In this document: in pieces, positions 52,786 through 62,072 of the stretch | Numbering within the stretch: the stretch's first letter is position 1 | How the letters are laid out: each line of letters opens with the position of its first letter | From: Pectobacterium sp. PL152 | GTDB taxonomy: Bacteria > Pseudomonadota > Gammaproteobacteria > Enterobacterales > Enterobacteriaceae | Reading direction: 5' to 3' | Assembly (NCBI GenBank): GCA_021907015.1 | Contig: CP091064.1 | Coordinates: forward strand, 4,030,001-4,094,000 | Length of the DNA: 64,000 nt | The notes under the pieces: generated by a model | Told to the model about the DNA's origin: nothing | What the model saw: only the letters and a program-made list of their open reading frames with translations | Databases searched by the model: none | Made by a program: the position numbers and the translations under genes

Positions 52786-54275
52786 AGATGGCCTCCGTGT
52801 CCGGCATGCGGATCGTCAGCGGGTAAAAAATGCAGGACGTGTATCCCACTGTCGTCCATGTTGAACTGGAAACTGACGGTGCTGCCGATTCCCACCCCTT
52901 GAGGCAGCCCTGACGATGGCAGCGTGAAATCCATCGTCATCGGCGACCAGTTGAGCGCCGGAACGGCTTCATGTTCAATGGTGGCCTGATTGCCATTTAT
53001 CGCTTTGATCACACCCTGAGTTTGATAGCCGACGGGAGCAGCGGGTGCTGCCGATGTGTCAGTAGCAAATTGCGGCAGGGCGTTGCGCAGGCTGGCTTCG
53101 GAATCAATCAGGAACTGACCGGAGGTGACCACGCTGTCGTCAACCTTCAAGCCATCGATGATTTCGACCCAATCGCCTAGCGACGCGCCCGCAGTGACGT
53201 TACGCGGAGTGAAATGGCCATTGCCATCGCTCAGCAAGACCCGATTTTGGCTGCCGCTGACCAATAGCGCTTCCTGTGGGATTGCCAGACGCGGCTGTGC
53301 CTGAGCGTGAGAAAGTTGTACGGTGAGATACATGCCGGGTTTAAGCTGCTGCTGCGGGTTGTTGAGTACGACGCGCGCTTTTAGCGTGCGCGTGGTGCTA
53401 TCCAGCACGGGCAACAGTTCGCTGATCTTGCCGTGGAAGGTTTTACCCGGCCAGGCATTGCTGGCGGCGCTGATATCGTTGCCGAGAGTGAGCTGAGCCG
53501 CCTGAGCTTCGGGGTAATCAACATCGACCCAAACCGGATTCAGGCTGGCAAGTTCAAATAACGGCTGGGCAGGGCTTAACTGCATGCCTTGCCGCACCTC
53601 AAGCTTATTCACGTAGCCGTCTTCCGGCGCGGTAATGGCGATTCGATCCTGCGGCTTGCCGCTACGCTCGACCTGACGAATAACCGTTTCCGACATGAAC
53701 AGCAGTGCTAGCCGCTGGCGGGCTGATTGAGTCAGAACGTCGTCGCCCAACTGTCGTACCGCCAGATATTCACGCTGCGCCGCCGCCCAGGTCGGGTTCC
53801 ACAACGTGGCGAGCGTCTCGCCTTTCTTCACCTGCTGTTGCAGTGCATTGACTGTGAGTTTTTCGACAATGCCGCCGCTGGGCGCGACCAGCGTGTGCAA
53901 TCCACGCTCGTTGATCGCGACGGTGCCGTAACCCGTACTGTGGTTGGCAAGTTCGCGTATTTCCGCACGCGCTGTGCGAACGCCAAGATTTTGCTGCTGG
54001 CGGGCGCTGACGGTGATACCGCCGTCATCCTGTGCTTCATCGGCATGGCGGGGCACCAGTTCCATATCCATAAAGGGCGATTTTCCCGGCTTGTCGAAAC
54101 GTTTATCCGGCACCATCGGGTCGTACCAATAGAGGACGGTACGTTCCGGCTTTGCGACAGAGGGAGCAAGTGGCGCGTGCTGTTTGCCTACCAGGTAGCC
54201 CACGCCACCCGCACTGAGGATAGCCAGCGTTATCAGGCTAAACGTCAGTGATTTTTTCGTTACGGTTTTGTTCAT
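52782..54275 (-). CDS. cusB: CusB-type periplasmic adaptor with a fused CusF-like domain
   Basis: A 497-aa membrane-fusion protein. After an N-terminal membrane segment comes the heavy-metal-binding motif [20 protein letters not shown] and MDMELVP; the lipoyl/beta-barrel adaptor body follows ([34 protein letters not shown]). The last about 85 residues ([20 protein letters not shown], then [18 protein letters not shown]) reproduce the CusF fold with the His, Trp, Met, Met metal site, so a chaperone domain is fused to the adaptor, which E. coli CusB (407 aa) lacks. I start at 54275; the upstream ORF part overlaps the preceding gene. Confidence 0.92.
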   Translation of the reverse strand: MNKTVTKKSLTFSLITLAILSAGGVGYLVGKQHAPLAPSVAKPERTVLYWYDPMVPDKRFDKPGKSPFMDMELVPRHADEAQDDGGITVSARQQQNLGVRTARAEIRELANHSTGYGTVAINERGLHTLVAPSGGIVEKLTVNALQQQVKKGETLATLWNPTWAAAQREYLAVRQLGDDVLTQSARQRLALLFMSETVIRQVERSGKPQDRIAITAPEDGYVNKLEVRQGMQLSPAQPLFELASLNPVWVDVDYPEAQAAQLTLGNDISAASNAWPGKTFHGKISELLPVLDSTTRTLKARVVLNNPQQQLKPGMYLTVQLSHAQAQPRLAIPQEALLVSGSQNRVLLSDGNGHFTPRNVTAGASLGDWVEIIDGLKVDDSVVTSGQFLIDSEASLRNALPQFATDTSAAPAAPVGYQTQGVIKAINGNQATIEHEAVPALNWSPMTMDFTLPSSGLPQGVGIGSTVSFQFNMDDSGIHVLHFLPADDPHAGHGGHL

Positions 54276-55531
54276 TGCGCAGGGCTTCCTTGTGGCGTCA
54301 GATAGCGGATGGCGGCCCAATATTGAGCCATCTCTCGGGCGGTATCCTGAACCGCGATCCGGCTTTCGAGCAGTGCCCGGCGGGCATCCAGCACGGCAGA
54401 GAGATTACTGCTGCCGGATTGATACTGAGCCTGAATCAGTTTGATACGCTGCTGTTGCAACGGAAGAATCTCGCCGTTCTGACGCTGCCAGCGTGACTGT
54501 GCGGCGTGATATTGAGCTATTAGCGTATCGAGTTGCGCCTGATGTTCTCGTTCGGTGAGCAAGACTTTGTCGCGCGCTTCCATGCTGCGAGAGACGTCCG
54601 CGGCGTAGTCCTTATCCTGACGTTTGGATGTGAACAGCGGCAGATCGACCGTCACCATCATGCCCGCCATGTCGTCGTAATTGTCTCCGCGTTTCGCGTA
54701 ATAGACTTCAACATCGACATTGGGGATGGCAGCGACGGCTGACTGTGCCGAGCGAGCCTGAGCCAGCTCGGCTTCACGCTGTGCCTGCTGCATTTCTGGG
54801 TGCTGGTGAATGGCACTGCTGAGGACTGCTGGTGACGCTGGCAGGCGTTCAAAGCGGGGCAGTTCGCCGTGCACATTGATATCCGTCATGCCGGTAAGCT
54901 GCACCAAACGTGCATGCGCGATACGCGTATCCCGCTCGGCGTCGGCCAGTTTGTCCTGCATGGCTGCCAGCGTCAGACGGGCATCCAGTACGCTACTGGC
55001 TTCGCTGCCCGCCGCCACGCTTGCTTTCTGTGAGGCGACCTGTCGCTGGCTTTCATTGACCAGCGCAGTGACTTCGGCCAACGCTTTTTGCGAGAGTGCC
55101 AGATCCAGCCATGCCTGTGCCGTTTCCCGTTGCAGACGAGCACGGATACTTTCGCTATTGCTTTGCAGCGCGTCGGCTTCGACCCGGATAGCCTGCGCCT
55201 TACTATCGCGCTTACGGCTGCTGACGTAGGTTTGCATGACGCCGATGCGCTGCATCGTCATTCCTTCCCGCGTGAGGCGGCTACCGTTGTTGCCACCTAA
55301 TGGCAAATTTTCGACACCAAATTTCAACTTTGGATCGGGGAGTTGCGTGGCGGAGTCGGCCATGTTCTGTAGTGCGTTAATCTGGTGTTGATTGGCGGAC
55401 AGATCGGCGGAGTAGCGTTCCGCCGCCTGTAATGCCTGTTCAAGACTCAGATCTGCCGCAAAGACGGCAGCAGGCAGCCACAACAACATCGCCAGACACG
55501 CGCGCACGGCGTCGTGTTTGGATAAATTCAT
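54272..55531 (-). CDS. TolC-family outer-membrane factor of the Cus-type pump
   Basis: A 419-aa outer-membrane efflux protein with a signal peptide cleaved near AVFAA and the two long helical-hairpin repeats of the TolC fold (for example LSLEQALQAAERYSADLS, LDARLTLAAMQDKLADAERD, QYQSGSSNLSAVLDARRALL). Unlike E. coli CusC it has no lipobox Cys and is shorter, so I leave the symbol empty. It overlaps cusB by four bases and follows cusF by 12 bp, completing the tripartite pump. Confidence 0.9.
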   Translation of the reverse strand: MNLSKHDAVRACLAMLLWLPAAVFAADLSLEQALQAAERYSADLSANQHQINALQNMADSATQLPDPKLKFGVENLPLGGNNGSRLTREGMTMQRIGVMQTYVSSRKRDSKAQAIRVEADALQSNSESIRARLQRETAQAWLDLALSQKALAEVTALVNESQRQVASQKASVAAGSEASSVLDARLTLAAMQDKLADAERDTRIAHARLVQLTGMTDINVHGELPRFERLPASPAVLSSAIHQHPEMQQAQREAELAQARSAQSAVAAIPNVDVEVYYAKRGDNYDDMAGMMVTVDLPLFTSKRQDKDYAADVSRSMEARDKVLLTEREHQAQLDTLIAQYHAAQSRWQRQNGEILPLQQQRIKLIQAQYQSGSSNLSAVLDARRALLESRIAVQDTAREMAQYWAAIRYLTPQGSPAQ

Positions 55532-55543
55532 GATGTGCTCCGG

Positions 55544-55893
55544 TTAAGGCTGCTGTGGCGTAATCGCGGTCAGGGTGTAGCCGCTGTCATTCTGGAAAAA
55601 GCTGAACGTAACGGGTGTGTTGACGGGTAACGGCCTGATGTCTCCACTGGATGGCAGCGTGAAGGCCATCGTCATGGCAGGCCATTTTAGGTCGGCAATC
55701 GGGGCATGAGAGAGCGTTACGCTGTCGGCGTTCCACTGCTTAACAATCCCGGTGCTCTGATAAACCGCTGTAGTGGCAGCAGGAGTGCTATGCATCATCG
55801 CATGATGCTGGTGGTCGTTTGCCCACGCGGGAAAGGTAACGGAAGAGACAGAAAAAGCAGGCCGCTAATCAGAGCCAGATAAGTGATACGCAT
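55544..55893 (-). pseudogene. cusF: CusF periplasmic Cu/Ag chaperone, signal peptide out of frame
   Basis: The mature domain (MMHSTPAATTAVYQSTGIVK onward) carries the CusF metal site: His in VTLSHAPI, then Trp, Met, Met in LKWPAMTMAF. Its signal peptide is present upstream from ATG 55893 (MRITYLALISGLLF) but in a different frame. One A is missing from the plus-strand AAAAA at 55852-55856; restoring it yields a continuous 116-aa precursor with cleavage near PAWAN and a His-rich HQHHAMMH start. As written, an ATG at 55798 would give an 84-aa cytoplasmic product, useless for periplasmic delivery. Confidence 0.88.
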
Positions 55894-55967
55894 AAAAATA
55901 ATCCCAATAAAATAATTGATAAACAAGGCATTGCGCCTACTGGCGCAGGGGTTATCAATCGCTTGGG

Positions 55968-56420
55968 TTATTCTCTGAATCGACAGAAGCGGATCTCAGC
56001 CGGAGGGCCTGCCGCAGGAGGTGAGAGCCAGGCATCGCACGCCTGATTAAGGGTGACAGGGTTATCCGCTAAAACCAGTTCACCACTGACCGGCAGCGCT
56101 AATAATGCCAGCGAGCCGTTATCCTGCTTAACGCTATCCGGTACGCAGTGTTTTTCGCACAGCGGCGTTTGCTGGTCGGCAGCGTAAGACGCTTTAGCCG
56201 TATGCTGAGCGTGAGATGATAGAGACTGAACATCAGCCTGTTGCAGATGTGCCTGATGCTGGATAGTGGGGGATGTCTGGCTGAGGGTCATATCACATTG
56301 GTGACCCGCGATAGCCAGTTGTGCATTCAGGAAAAGCCAGCACAGCGCCAATAGCCATCCCCATCTGCCTTTATGGCGCAGATGATGAATGAATAATGGA
56401 GACCGTGATGATGCGGACAT
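55968..56420 (-). CDS. Cys/His-containing exported protein of the cus operon, unknown
   Basis: A 150-aa protein beginning with a basic region and one hydrophobic segment (about residues 19-38, WGWLLALCWLFLNAQLAIAG), then a polar, His/Gln-rich stretch with GHQCDM, LCEKHCVPDSVKQ and a terminal PAAGPPAEIRFCRFRE. Four Cys remain after the likely cleavage site, two of them (CEKHC) with a His, suggesting metal or redox chemistry. It is the first gene of the cus-type operon, 74 bp before cusF. Small proteins with a similar PP...FC.F end accompany other metal-efflux operons, but I cannot assign a family or function. Confidence 0.65.
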   Translation of the reverse strand: MSASSRSPLFIHHLRHKGRWGWLLALCWLFLNAQLAIAGHQCDMTLSQTSPTIQHQAHLQQADVQSLSSHAQHTAKASYAADQQTPLCEKHCVPDSVKQDNGSLALLALPVSGELVLADNPVTLNQACDAWLSPPAAGPPAEIRFCRFRE

Positions 56421-56513
56421 GGCATTTCCTTTTTGGGTATTCCGGGAGTGTAAGCGTCTGAGTGGGAAGGGGGCAAGCGAGGAATGGCATAGTTTTGTAA
56501 AGCCGTTTTGTAA

Positions 56514-56537
56514 ATTGGCAGATACTCATCTGCCAAT
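56514..56537. terminator. Hairpin between galM and the cus operon
   Basis: ATTGGCAGAT pairs perfectly with ATCTGCCAAT around ACTC. On the minus strand it follows the galM stop by 34 bp and precedes TTTACAAAAC, so it is a plausible if weak galM terminator. Next to it TTTTGTAAA occurs twice, 13 bp apart, in the presumed cus promoter region. Confidence 0.55.
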
Positions 56538-56571
56538 GTTATCAATGAGTTAATTATCTTTTGCTGTTCGG

Positions 56572-57618
56572 TTACTGTACGAGAAACTGGTACGTGGTAT
56601 CCGAGCGGTAGACTTTCCCCGGTTTCAGCCAGCAGTCGGGCTGCGGCCAGTCAGGATGATTCGGGCTGTCTGGCAGGAATTCGCTTTCCAGCGCGACGCC
56701 GGCATAGTTTTCATACTGACCACCGTCTCGCGAAGGCGTTCCGGCCAGAAAGTTGCCGCTGTAGAGCTGTAACGCAGGGGCACTGGTGAAGACGCTCATC
56801 AGCACGCGGCCATCGGATGACCACAAATTGGCAGCCGGACTTTCGCTGGAACCACAGGTGCGATGCAGTAAGTAGGCGTGATCGTAACCGCCGACGGCCA
56901 TTTGATCGCTGTCGCGCAGGAAATCCTCTTCGAGCGTTTTTGGCTGGCGGAAATCCATTCCGGTAGCATTTACCGATGTCAGGTCGGCGTTGGGAATCCC
57001 CGAACTATTGACCGGTAAATAATAGTCGGCAAACAGCTGCAATTGGTGTTTACGTACGTCAGTCAGATCGCCGTCAAGGTTGAAATAGGCGTGGTTAGTC
57101 AGGCAGACAGGGCAGGCTTTCTCCACGGTCGCCTGATACGAGATTTCCAGCGAATTATGTTCGGTCAGCGCGTAGGTCACCTGTGCGTTGAGGTGCCCTG
57201 GATATCCCTGATCGCCATCCGGTGAGTGCAGTTGGTAAGTGACCTGCGTTGCATCCTGACTGACGATTCGCCAGCGGCGAGCATGGAAGCCTTCCGGGCC
57301 ACCGTGCAACTGATGCTCATTCTGGTTCGGAACCAGATGAAAGGTTTCGGTCTCTCGACTGAATGTGGCTTTGGCTATGCGGTTGGCATAGCGGCCAATC
57401 GATGCGCCGAGGTAAGCGCTTTGTTGTGGATACTGCTCGGGTGATGCACAGCCCAATAGCACCTCTCGCACCTCACCCTCCGGTAACGGGATCTCACAGG
57501 AAAGCCAGGTTGCACCCCAGTCCATCAGGCACACGCGCATGCCTGCCTGATTCTGCAAGGTTGTTAATTGAAACGGCTGGCCATCGGGTGCCAGCATAGT
57601 AAGACTTTCATTCAACAT
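56572..57618 (-). CDS. galM: Aldose 1-epimerase (mutarotase)
   Basis: A 348-aa enzyme (E. coli GalM 346 aa) interconverting alpha and beta anomers of galactose and glucose. Catalytic residues are in CLTNHAYFNLDG (His) and GVALESEFLPDSPNH (Glu); HQLHGGPEGFH holds a further conserved His, and RYANRIAKATF is typical. I start at ATG 57618, where GGAGCAAG is upstream; the frame extends to 57708 without family similarity. It follows galE directly, 184 bp apart, with no galT or galK between. Confidence 0.95.
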   Translation of the reverse strand: MLNESLTMLAPDGQPFQLTTLQNQAGMRVCLMDWGATWLSCEIPLPEGEVREVLLGCASPEQYPQQSAYLGASIGRYANRIAKATFSRETETFHLVPNQNEHQLHGGPEGFHARRWRIVSQDATQVTYQLHSPDGDQGYPGHLNAQVTYALTEHNSLEISYQATVEKACPVCLTNHAYFNLDGDLTDVRKHQLQLFADYYLPVNSSGIPNADLTSVNATGMDFRQPKTLEEDFLRDSDQMAVGGYDHAYLLHRTCGSSESPAANLWSSDGRVLMSVFTSAPALQLYSGNFLAGTPSRDGGQYENYAGVALESEFLPDSPNHPDWPQPDCWLKPGKVYRSDTTYQFLVQ

Positions 57619-57802
57619 GACTTGCTCCTGTAGAGGCCCGACAAGATAGAGAGCGTTGATCGATGCGTGCAATGCTGGGGAATTCAGCAGAAATGAGTTT
57701 GCTGACAAAGTTCGCCATTCTCGTTCCGTAGATGGGTTCGTCGACGGTCTGAATCAGCTCTGCTTATCTTCCCCTAATGTGTCATCTGACGTAAAAACGC
57801 CG

Positions 57803-58822
57803 TTAGGCTTCTTCGTAACCGTTGGGGTGGTTGGATTGCCAGCGCCAGGTGTCCTGCGCCATTTCTTGCAATGAGCGTGTGACTTTCCAGTTAAGATCGT
57901 TTGCTGCTCGTTCGGCATCTGCCCAATAAGCTGGCAGATCGCCCTGACGACGCGGGGCAAAATGGTAAGGCAGTGGTTTACCGCAAGCCTGACTAAAGGC
58001 TTCAACGACCTGCAATACACTGTAGCCTACACCGGCTCCCAGATTGTAAATGTGCACGCCAGCACGATTTTGCAGCGTGTTCATGGCGGCGATATGACCG
58101 TCAGCCAAATCGACGACATGGATGTAATCGCGTACGCCAGTGCCGTCAACGGTAGGGTAGTCATTACCGAAGATCGCCAGAGAGTCGCGACGCCCGACGG
58201 CAACCTGAGCGATGTAAGGCATCAGGTTATTGGGCACACCCTGTGGATCTTCGCCCATCTCACCCGATGGATGTGCGCCAACCGGGTTGAAATAACGCAA
58301 CAGCGTAATACTCCATTCCGGCTCTGCATGCTGTAAGTCTTGCAGGATTTGCTCGACCATCAGCTTGCTACGGCCATAGGGACTGGCAGGGTGCCCCGTC
58401 GGGAAACTTTCCTGATAGGGCGTGCGCGGCTGATCGCCATAGACGGTGGCGGAGGAACTAAAAATCAGGTTTTTCACGCCTGCTTTCTTCATAGCCTCAA
58501 CCAGCACAAGCGTACCGTAGACGTTATTATCATAATAACTCAGCGGTTCACGCACCGATTCCCCCACGGCTTTCAAGCCGGCAAAGTGAATGACGGAATC
58601 AATTGAATGCTTAGCGAAAATGTCGTCCAGCAGTGCGCTGTCGCGGATATCTCCCTGATAAAAAATAGGCGTTTTATCGGTTAAACGTGTAATGGTTTTA
58701 ACGACGCTGGCCTTGCTGTTGCACAAGTTATCAAGAATGACGGGAGTGTGCCCGGCAGCCAACAATTGTACGCAAGTATGACTTCCTATGTAACCGCTAC
58801 CACCTGTGACGAGAACGTTCAT
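57803..58822 (-). CDS. galE: UDP-glucose 4-epimerase
   Basis: A 339-aa short-chain dehydrogenase-type enzyme (E. coli GalE 338 aa) interconverting UDP-galactose and UDP-glucose. The NAD fold is MNVLVTGGSGYIGSHTCVQL; catalytic Ser/Tyr/Lys lie in FSSSATVYGD and SPYGRSKLMVEQIL. It supplies UDP-galactose for surface polysaccharides as well as galactose catabolism. The start is ATG 58822. A GalR-like operator lies upstream. The frame is intact. Confidence 0.97.
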   Translation of the reverse strand: MNVLVTGGSGYIGSHTCVQLLAAGHTPVILDNLCNSKASVVKTITRLTDKTPIFYQGDIRDSALLDDIFAKHSIDSVIHFAGLKAVGESVREPLSYYDNNVYGTLVLVEAMKKAGVKNLIFSSSATVYGDQPRTPYQESFPTGHPASPYGRSKLMVEQILQDLQHAEPEWSITLLRYFNPVGAHPSGEMGEDPQGVPNNLMPYIAQVAVGRRDSLAIFGNDYPTVDGTGVRDYIHVVDLADGHIAAMNTLQNRAGVHIYNLGAGVGYSVLQVVEAFSQACGKPLPYHFAPRRQGDLPAYWADAERAANDLNWKVTRSLQEMAQDTWRWQSNHPNGYEEA

Positions 58823-58989
58823 AATGACCCCTATTATCGCAATGCTGCAAAATAACATGGCTAGACGCTGAGAAAGGTGATCTGCAGCGAGAATCTGCCT
58901 TTGTTATCGATAGTTTTTCCACAAATAAGCGTAGTAAAGCGTAGGCTACAGTGTAAATGAGCCTGGCTTGCTTCCCTACATTTTATTTT

Positions 58990-59005
58990 GTGGTAGCGTT
59001 ATCAT
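58990..59005. promoter_or_regulatory. Putative GalR/GalS operator upstream of galE
   Basis: GTGGTAGCGTTATCAT agrees with the gal operator GTGKAANCGNTTNCAC at 13 of 16 positions, including the central CG. It lies about 170 bp upstream of galE and just past the end of modF. Confidence 0.45.
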
Positions 59006-59020
59006 CCTTGTTTTTAGGCG

Positions 59021-60497
59021 TTATTTACATAGTTCATCAATTTGGTAGCGATAGATGTCGTTGTGCGGGACAAAAGTGAGCCGGTGCGTGATGCACTCTG
59101 GCGCATCTTCAGCATGGTGAGAGACAAAGAGGAGCTGCGTTTCGCCCTCGCCAATCAGGATATCCAACCAGCGGCGCACCAGTTGGCGATTGAGCGGATC
59201 GAGCCCCTGTAGGGGTTCGTCAAGAATGAGCAGGGCGGGGTGTTTGACTAACGCGCGAGCAATCAGCGTCAGACGCTGCTGACCCCAGGAGAGCGACTGA
59301 AATGGCGTATCGGCGATCGCGCCATTAAGCCCAAGCAAGGCGAGCCACTGTTCGGTCAGGTGGCGCTGACGGTCGGAAACGGCCTGATAAATGCCGATAG
59401 AGTCAAAAAAGCCTGACAGGATAACGTTGCGCACGCTGGTGCTGACGCGGTAATCCAGATGGAAACTGCTGCTCACGTAGCCGATGTGGCGCTTGATATC
59501 CCAGATGGTTTCCCCACTGCCGCGTTTGCGGCCAAACAGCGTGAGATCGTTACTGTAGCCTTGCGGATGATCGCCAGTAATCAGACTCAGCAGCGTCGAT
59601 TTTCCTGCACCATTAGGGCCGACAATCTGCCAATGTTGTCCAGGTAGCACTTCCCATGTCAGCTCATGCAGAATAGGGCGATCGTTATACTGCACTACGC
59701 CGTTACGCAGCCGAATGCGGGCCTCGTCAGCGGGAAGTGTCATGTATCGCTGCGGATCTTCCGGTTCTGGCAGCGAACTTCCCGACAGTTTTTCACTAAA
59801 CGCGAGCTGAGCCACCAGCGCTTCTGAGAGGATTGTTTCACGCTCGCCGAGGCGGGTCAGCGTACAGTCTGCCAGTACACCAACATGGTTGATAAAGTCA
59901 GGGATGTCGTCAAAGCGATTGAGGATAAGCGCCAGCGTATAACCCGTACCGGCTAGTTTCCGCAGCTCATCGGCAAGCTGCTGACGCGAGGCAACGTCCA
60001 GCCCATCAAAAGGCTCATCCAGAATCAGCAAGTCGGGCTGGGGCATCAGCGCCTGACACAGCATCGCCTTACGGGTTTCCCCCGTAGAGAGGTACTTGAA
60101 ACGGCGCTCCAGCAAATGCGCAATACCAAACTGGTGTGCCAGCTGTTGGCAACGCGAGGGATCGTTGAGGCTATCCTGAATCACTTCTGCCGTGGTGCGG
60201 CCAGTGTCGTCTTCACCTTCACTGAGCAGATCGGTGTTATTGCGCTGCCACTCTGTCAGAAACCAGTTTTTGTAATTGTTCAAACGACAGTCGAACGGGG
60301 CGTTGGAATCCCGTTGTTCGTTCACCACGCAATAGCGGCAGCTCGCCGGATAGCGCCCGCGCCAGCGCCGATTTACCACTTCCGTTGGCCCCGACAAAGG
60401 CCCAACACTGGTTTTCGTCGAGCGTCAGTTCGTCCAGGCGCAGCATGCGGGTGTCGCTGAGACGAAACAGCCCCTGAGTGATTTTTAACAATGACAT
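59021..60497 (-). pseudogene. modF: ModF, duplicated ABC ATPase, one frameshift
   Basis: ModF has two ABC domains in one chain (E. coli 490 aa). Domain 1 has Walker A FVGANGSGKSALAR, signature YLSTGETRK and Walker B LLILDEPFDGLD; domain 2 has IVGPNGAGKSTLL, SLSWGQQRL and LLILDEPLQGLD. One extra base near 60254 (minus strand GACAGAG instead of GACGAG) breaks FEQLQKLVSDEWQRNN after SD; removing it gives 491 aa. As written the first frame stops at 60237, and a downstream frame opens within it. ModF neighbours modE in E. coli and is thought to relate to molybdenum metabolism, but its exact role is not known. Confidence 0.92.
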
Positions 60498-60537
60498 TTT
60501 CTATCCTTCGTCAGACGGCGATAGCGCTAAAGCGACA

Positions 60538-61327
60538 TTAACAAAGTGTGGCGATAATAACCCGGTCCGCATTGAAGCAGGCTTTCACCTCCGCTCCCTG
60601 TTGCAGCTTTTGCTGCTCAAGCAAGACATTCGGCACCATGGCACACAGGGTTTCCCCCGGTCAGCGTAATCAGAACTTCACTGTTTTCCACACCGTGCTG
60701 AATGGTCTGAATTCGCCCTGATAAAACGTTATCAACGGCGGGGGCAGCGGACGTGGCAGCGTACACATCGATCCACGGTGCTTTAATCAGTGCCAGCACC
60801 TCTTTCCCTTTCTGTAATTGCAGGCGCTCGGCGCTTTGTTGCGTAATCAGGGCGCTGATCGTTGTTTTACCATCGGCGAGTAAAAGATCCAGGTGTTGTT
60901 GCACCTGTTCTTCACCGCGTGCGAGCACGGTTCCAAAAAACTGGTTACGCGCGCTGGTTTGCAGCGAGAAACGCGCGATGGCTGCCAGTAAGCTATCCAG
61001 CGGCAACCCGTCTTCCTGCAAGACATCAAAGGCTTTTTGCTGAATCTGCGCGAGCAAATCGTACAGCTGGAGAAGACGTTCGCCGTAGCGGGTGAGCTGA
61101 GCCCCGCCACCGCCTTTGCCACCGGTCATACGTTCGACGATGGTCTGTTCGGCCAATTGATTCATCTCATTGATGGCATCCCATGCGCTTTTATAGCTAA
61201 TCCCTGCCAGCTTGGCGCCCTGACTGATTGAACCGGTATGACGAATTTGCTTGAGCAATTCAATGCGCCGCGGATCGGCGAATAAACGCTGTTGGAGTTT
61301 CAGGGTGAGAAGAATTTCAGCCTGCAT
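60538..61327 (-). pseudogene. modE: ModE molybdate-responsive regulator, frameshifted C terminus
   Basis: ModE represses modABC and activates molybdoenzyme genes when molybdate is bound. The N-terminal winged helix is intact (SISQGAKLAGISYKSAWDAI, GGKGGGGAQLT), as is the first Mop domain (SARNQFFGTVLARGEEQVQQ). One extra C in CCCCC at 60654-60658 shifts the frame after LTGG, ending early at 60617. With the base removed the second Mop domain continues through LCAMVP, KLQQGAEVKACF and ends RVIIATLC at 60538, giving 262 aa, exactly the E. coli length. I start at 61327 (MQAEILLTLKLQQ). Loss of the second Mop half should disturb molybdate binding while leaving DNA binding. Confidence 0.93.
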
Positions 61328-61479
61328 AGTGAGGGCACCGTTGGTGAGTTTAATTCTCTGTATTGTCGCTATTTTCTTCATCAGGGGCAAATCGCACAAA
61401 TAGACGCACTATTTTCTATTACTGCGGTAGACTACGTGGCAATTACGACGATCTCGGCTTACAGTGAAATAGCGCATTT

Positions 61480-61603
61480 TACCCTAGATAATTCGGGTTG
61501 CGTGAAGGCGGCAATCGCGCGAATCCCCAGGAGCTTACACCAGTAAGTGACTGGGGTGAGTAAGGGCGCCAACGCACAAGCAGCTTGAAGTATGACGGGG
61601 ATA
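61480..61603 (+). repeat. ERIC element upstream of acrZ
   Basis: A full-length 124-bp ERIC: TACCCTAGATAATTCGGGTT at the left, the core GAATCCCCAGGAGCTTACAC followed by AGTAAGTGACTGGGGTGAG, and GCAGCTTGAAGTATGACGGG at the right. It is the copy closest to consensus here. The gene-free stretch 61328-61647 (modE to acrZ) contains this element and presumably both promoters; nothing else is evident. Confidence 0.93.
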
Positions 61604-61647
61604 GACGGGCTAAAGTAGCGGTAACCGTTGCAATAAGTGAGGTAAGC

Positions 61648-61803
61648 ATGTTGGAGTTATTGAAGAGCCTGCTGTTTGCAGTTGCCATGGTTCCTGTGAT
61701 GATGGTGATTATCATGGGCGCGATTTATTGCCTGGGCGAAGTGTTTAACGTGTTGTCCCGTATCGGCCATTCCGACGGTCAGCGCGCAAAGAATCAGCAC
61801 TGA
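61648..61803 (+). CDS. acrZ: AcrZ, small accessory subunit of the AcrAB-TolC pump
   Basis: A 51-aa single-helix inner-membrane protein ([20 protein letters not shown] onward, then [11 protein letters not shown] and a polar tail), matching the 49-aa E. coli AcrZ (YbhT), which binds AcrB and alters its drug preference. GTGAGGTAAGC precedes the ATG. As in E. coli it lies between modE and modA. It is bracketed by two directly oriented ERIC elements. Confidence 0.93.
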   Translation: MLELLKSLLFAVAMVPVMMVIIMGAIYCLGEVFNVLSRIGHSDGQRAKNQH

Positions 61804-61825
61804 TTCACGATCCTTTTCTATTTTG

Positions 61826-61856
61826 ATGTCCGGCTTCTTGCCGGACATTTCTTTTC
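61826..61856 (+). terminator. Rho-independent terminator after acrZ
   Basis: ATGTCCGGC pairs with GCCGGACAT around TTCTT, followed by TTCTTTT, 22 bp after the acrZ stop. Confidence 0.88.
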
Positions 61857-61865
61857 TACTCCCTA

Positions 61866-61990
<125 letters not shown>

Positions 61991-62028
61991 ATCTACCTCT
62001 TTAAAGCGCATGACACTGCTTCATAATT

Positions 62029-62052
62029 CGTTATATCATTATTTACACAACG
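62029..62052. promoter_or_regulatory. ModE operator upstream of modABC
   Basis: CGTTATATCATTATTTACAC plus AACG matches the ModE box (CGTTATAT, seven-base spacer, TAcAcAACG) at nearly every conserved position. It ends 20 bp before the modA ATG, so it would overlap the transcription start, as in E. coli. Confidence 0.8.
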
Positions 62053-62072
62053 ATAATTGTCAGGAGACAAGA

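Noticed and set aside
56488..56514. TTTTGTAAA direct repeat as a metal-regulator operator
   Set aside because: Two AT-rich 9-mers 13 bp apart are too short to be convincing and do not match the CusR or CueR boxes I know.
57619..57802. Remnant of galK or galT between galE and galM
   Set aside because: Translation in the minus-strand frames gives no stretch resembling either enzyme.
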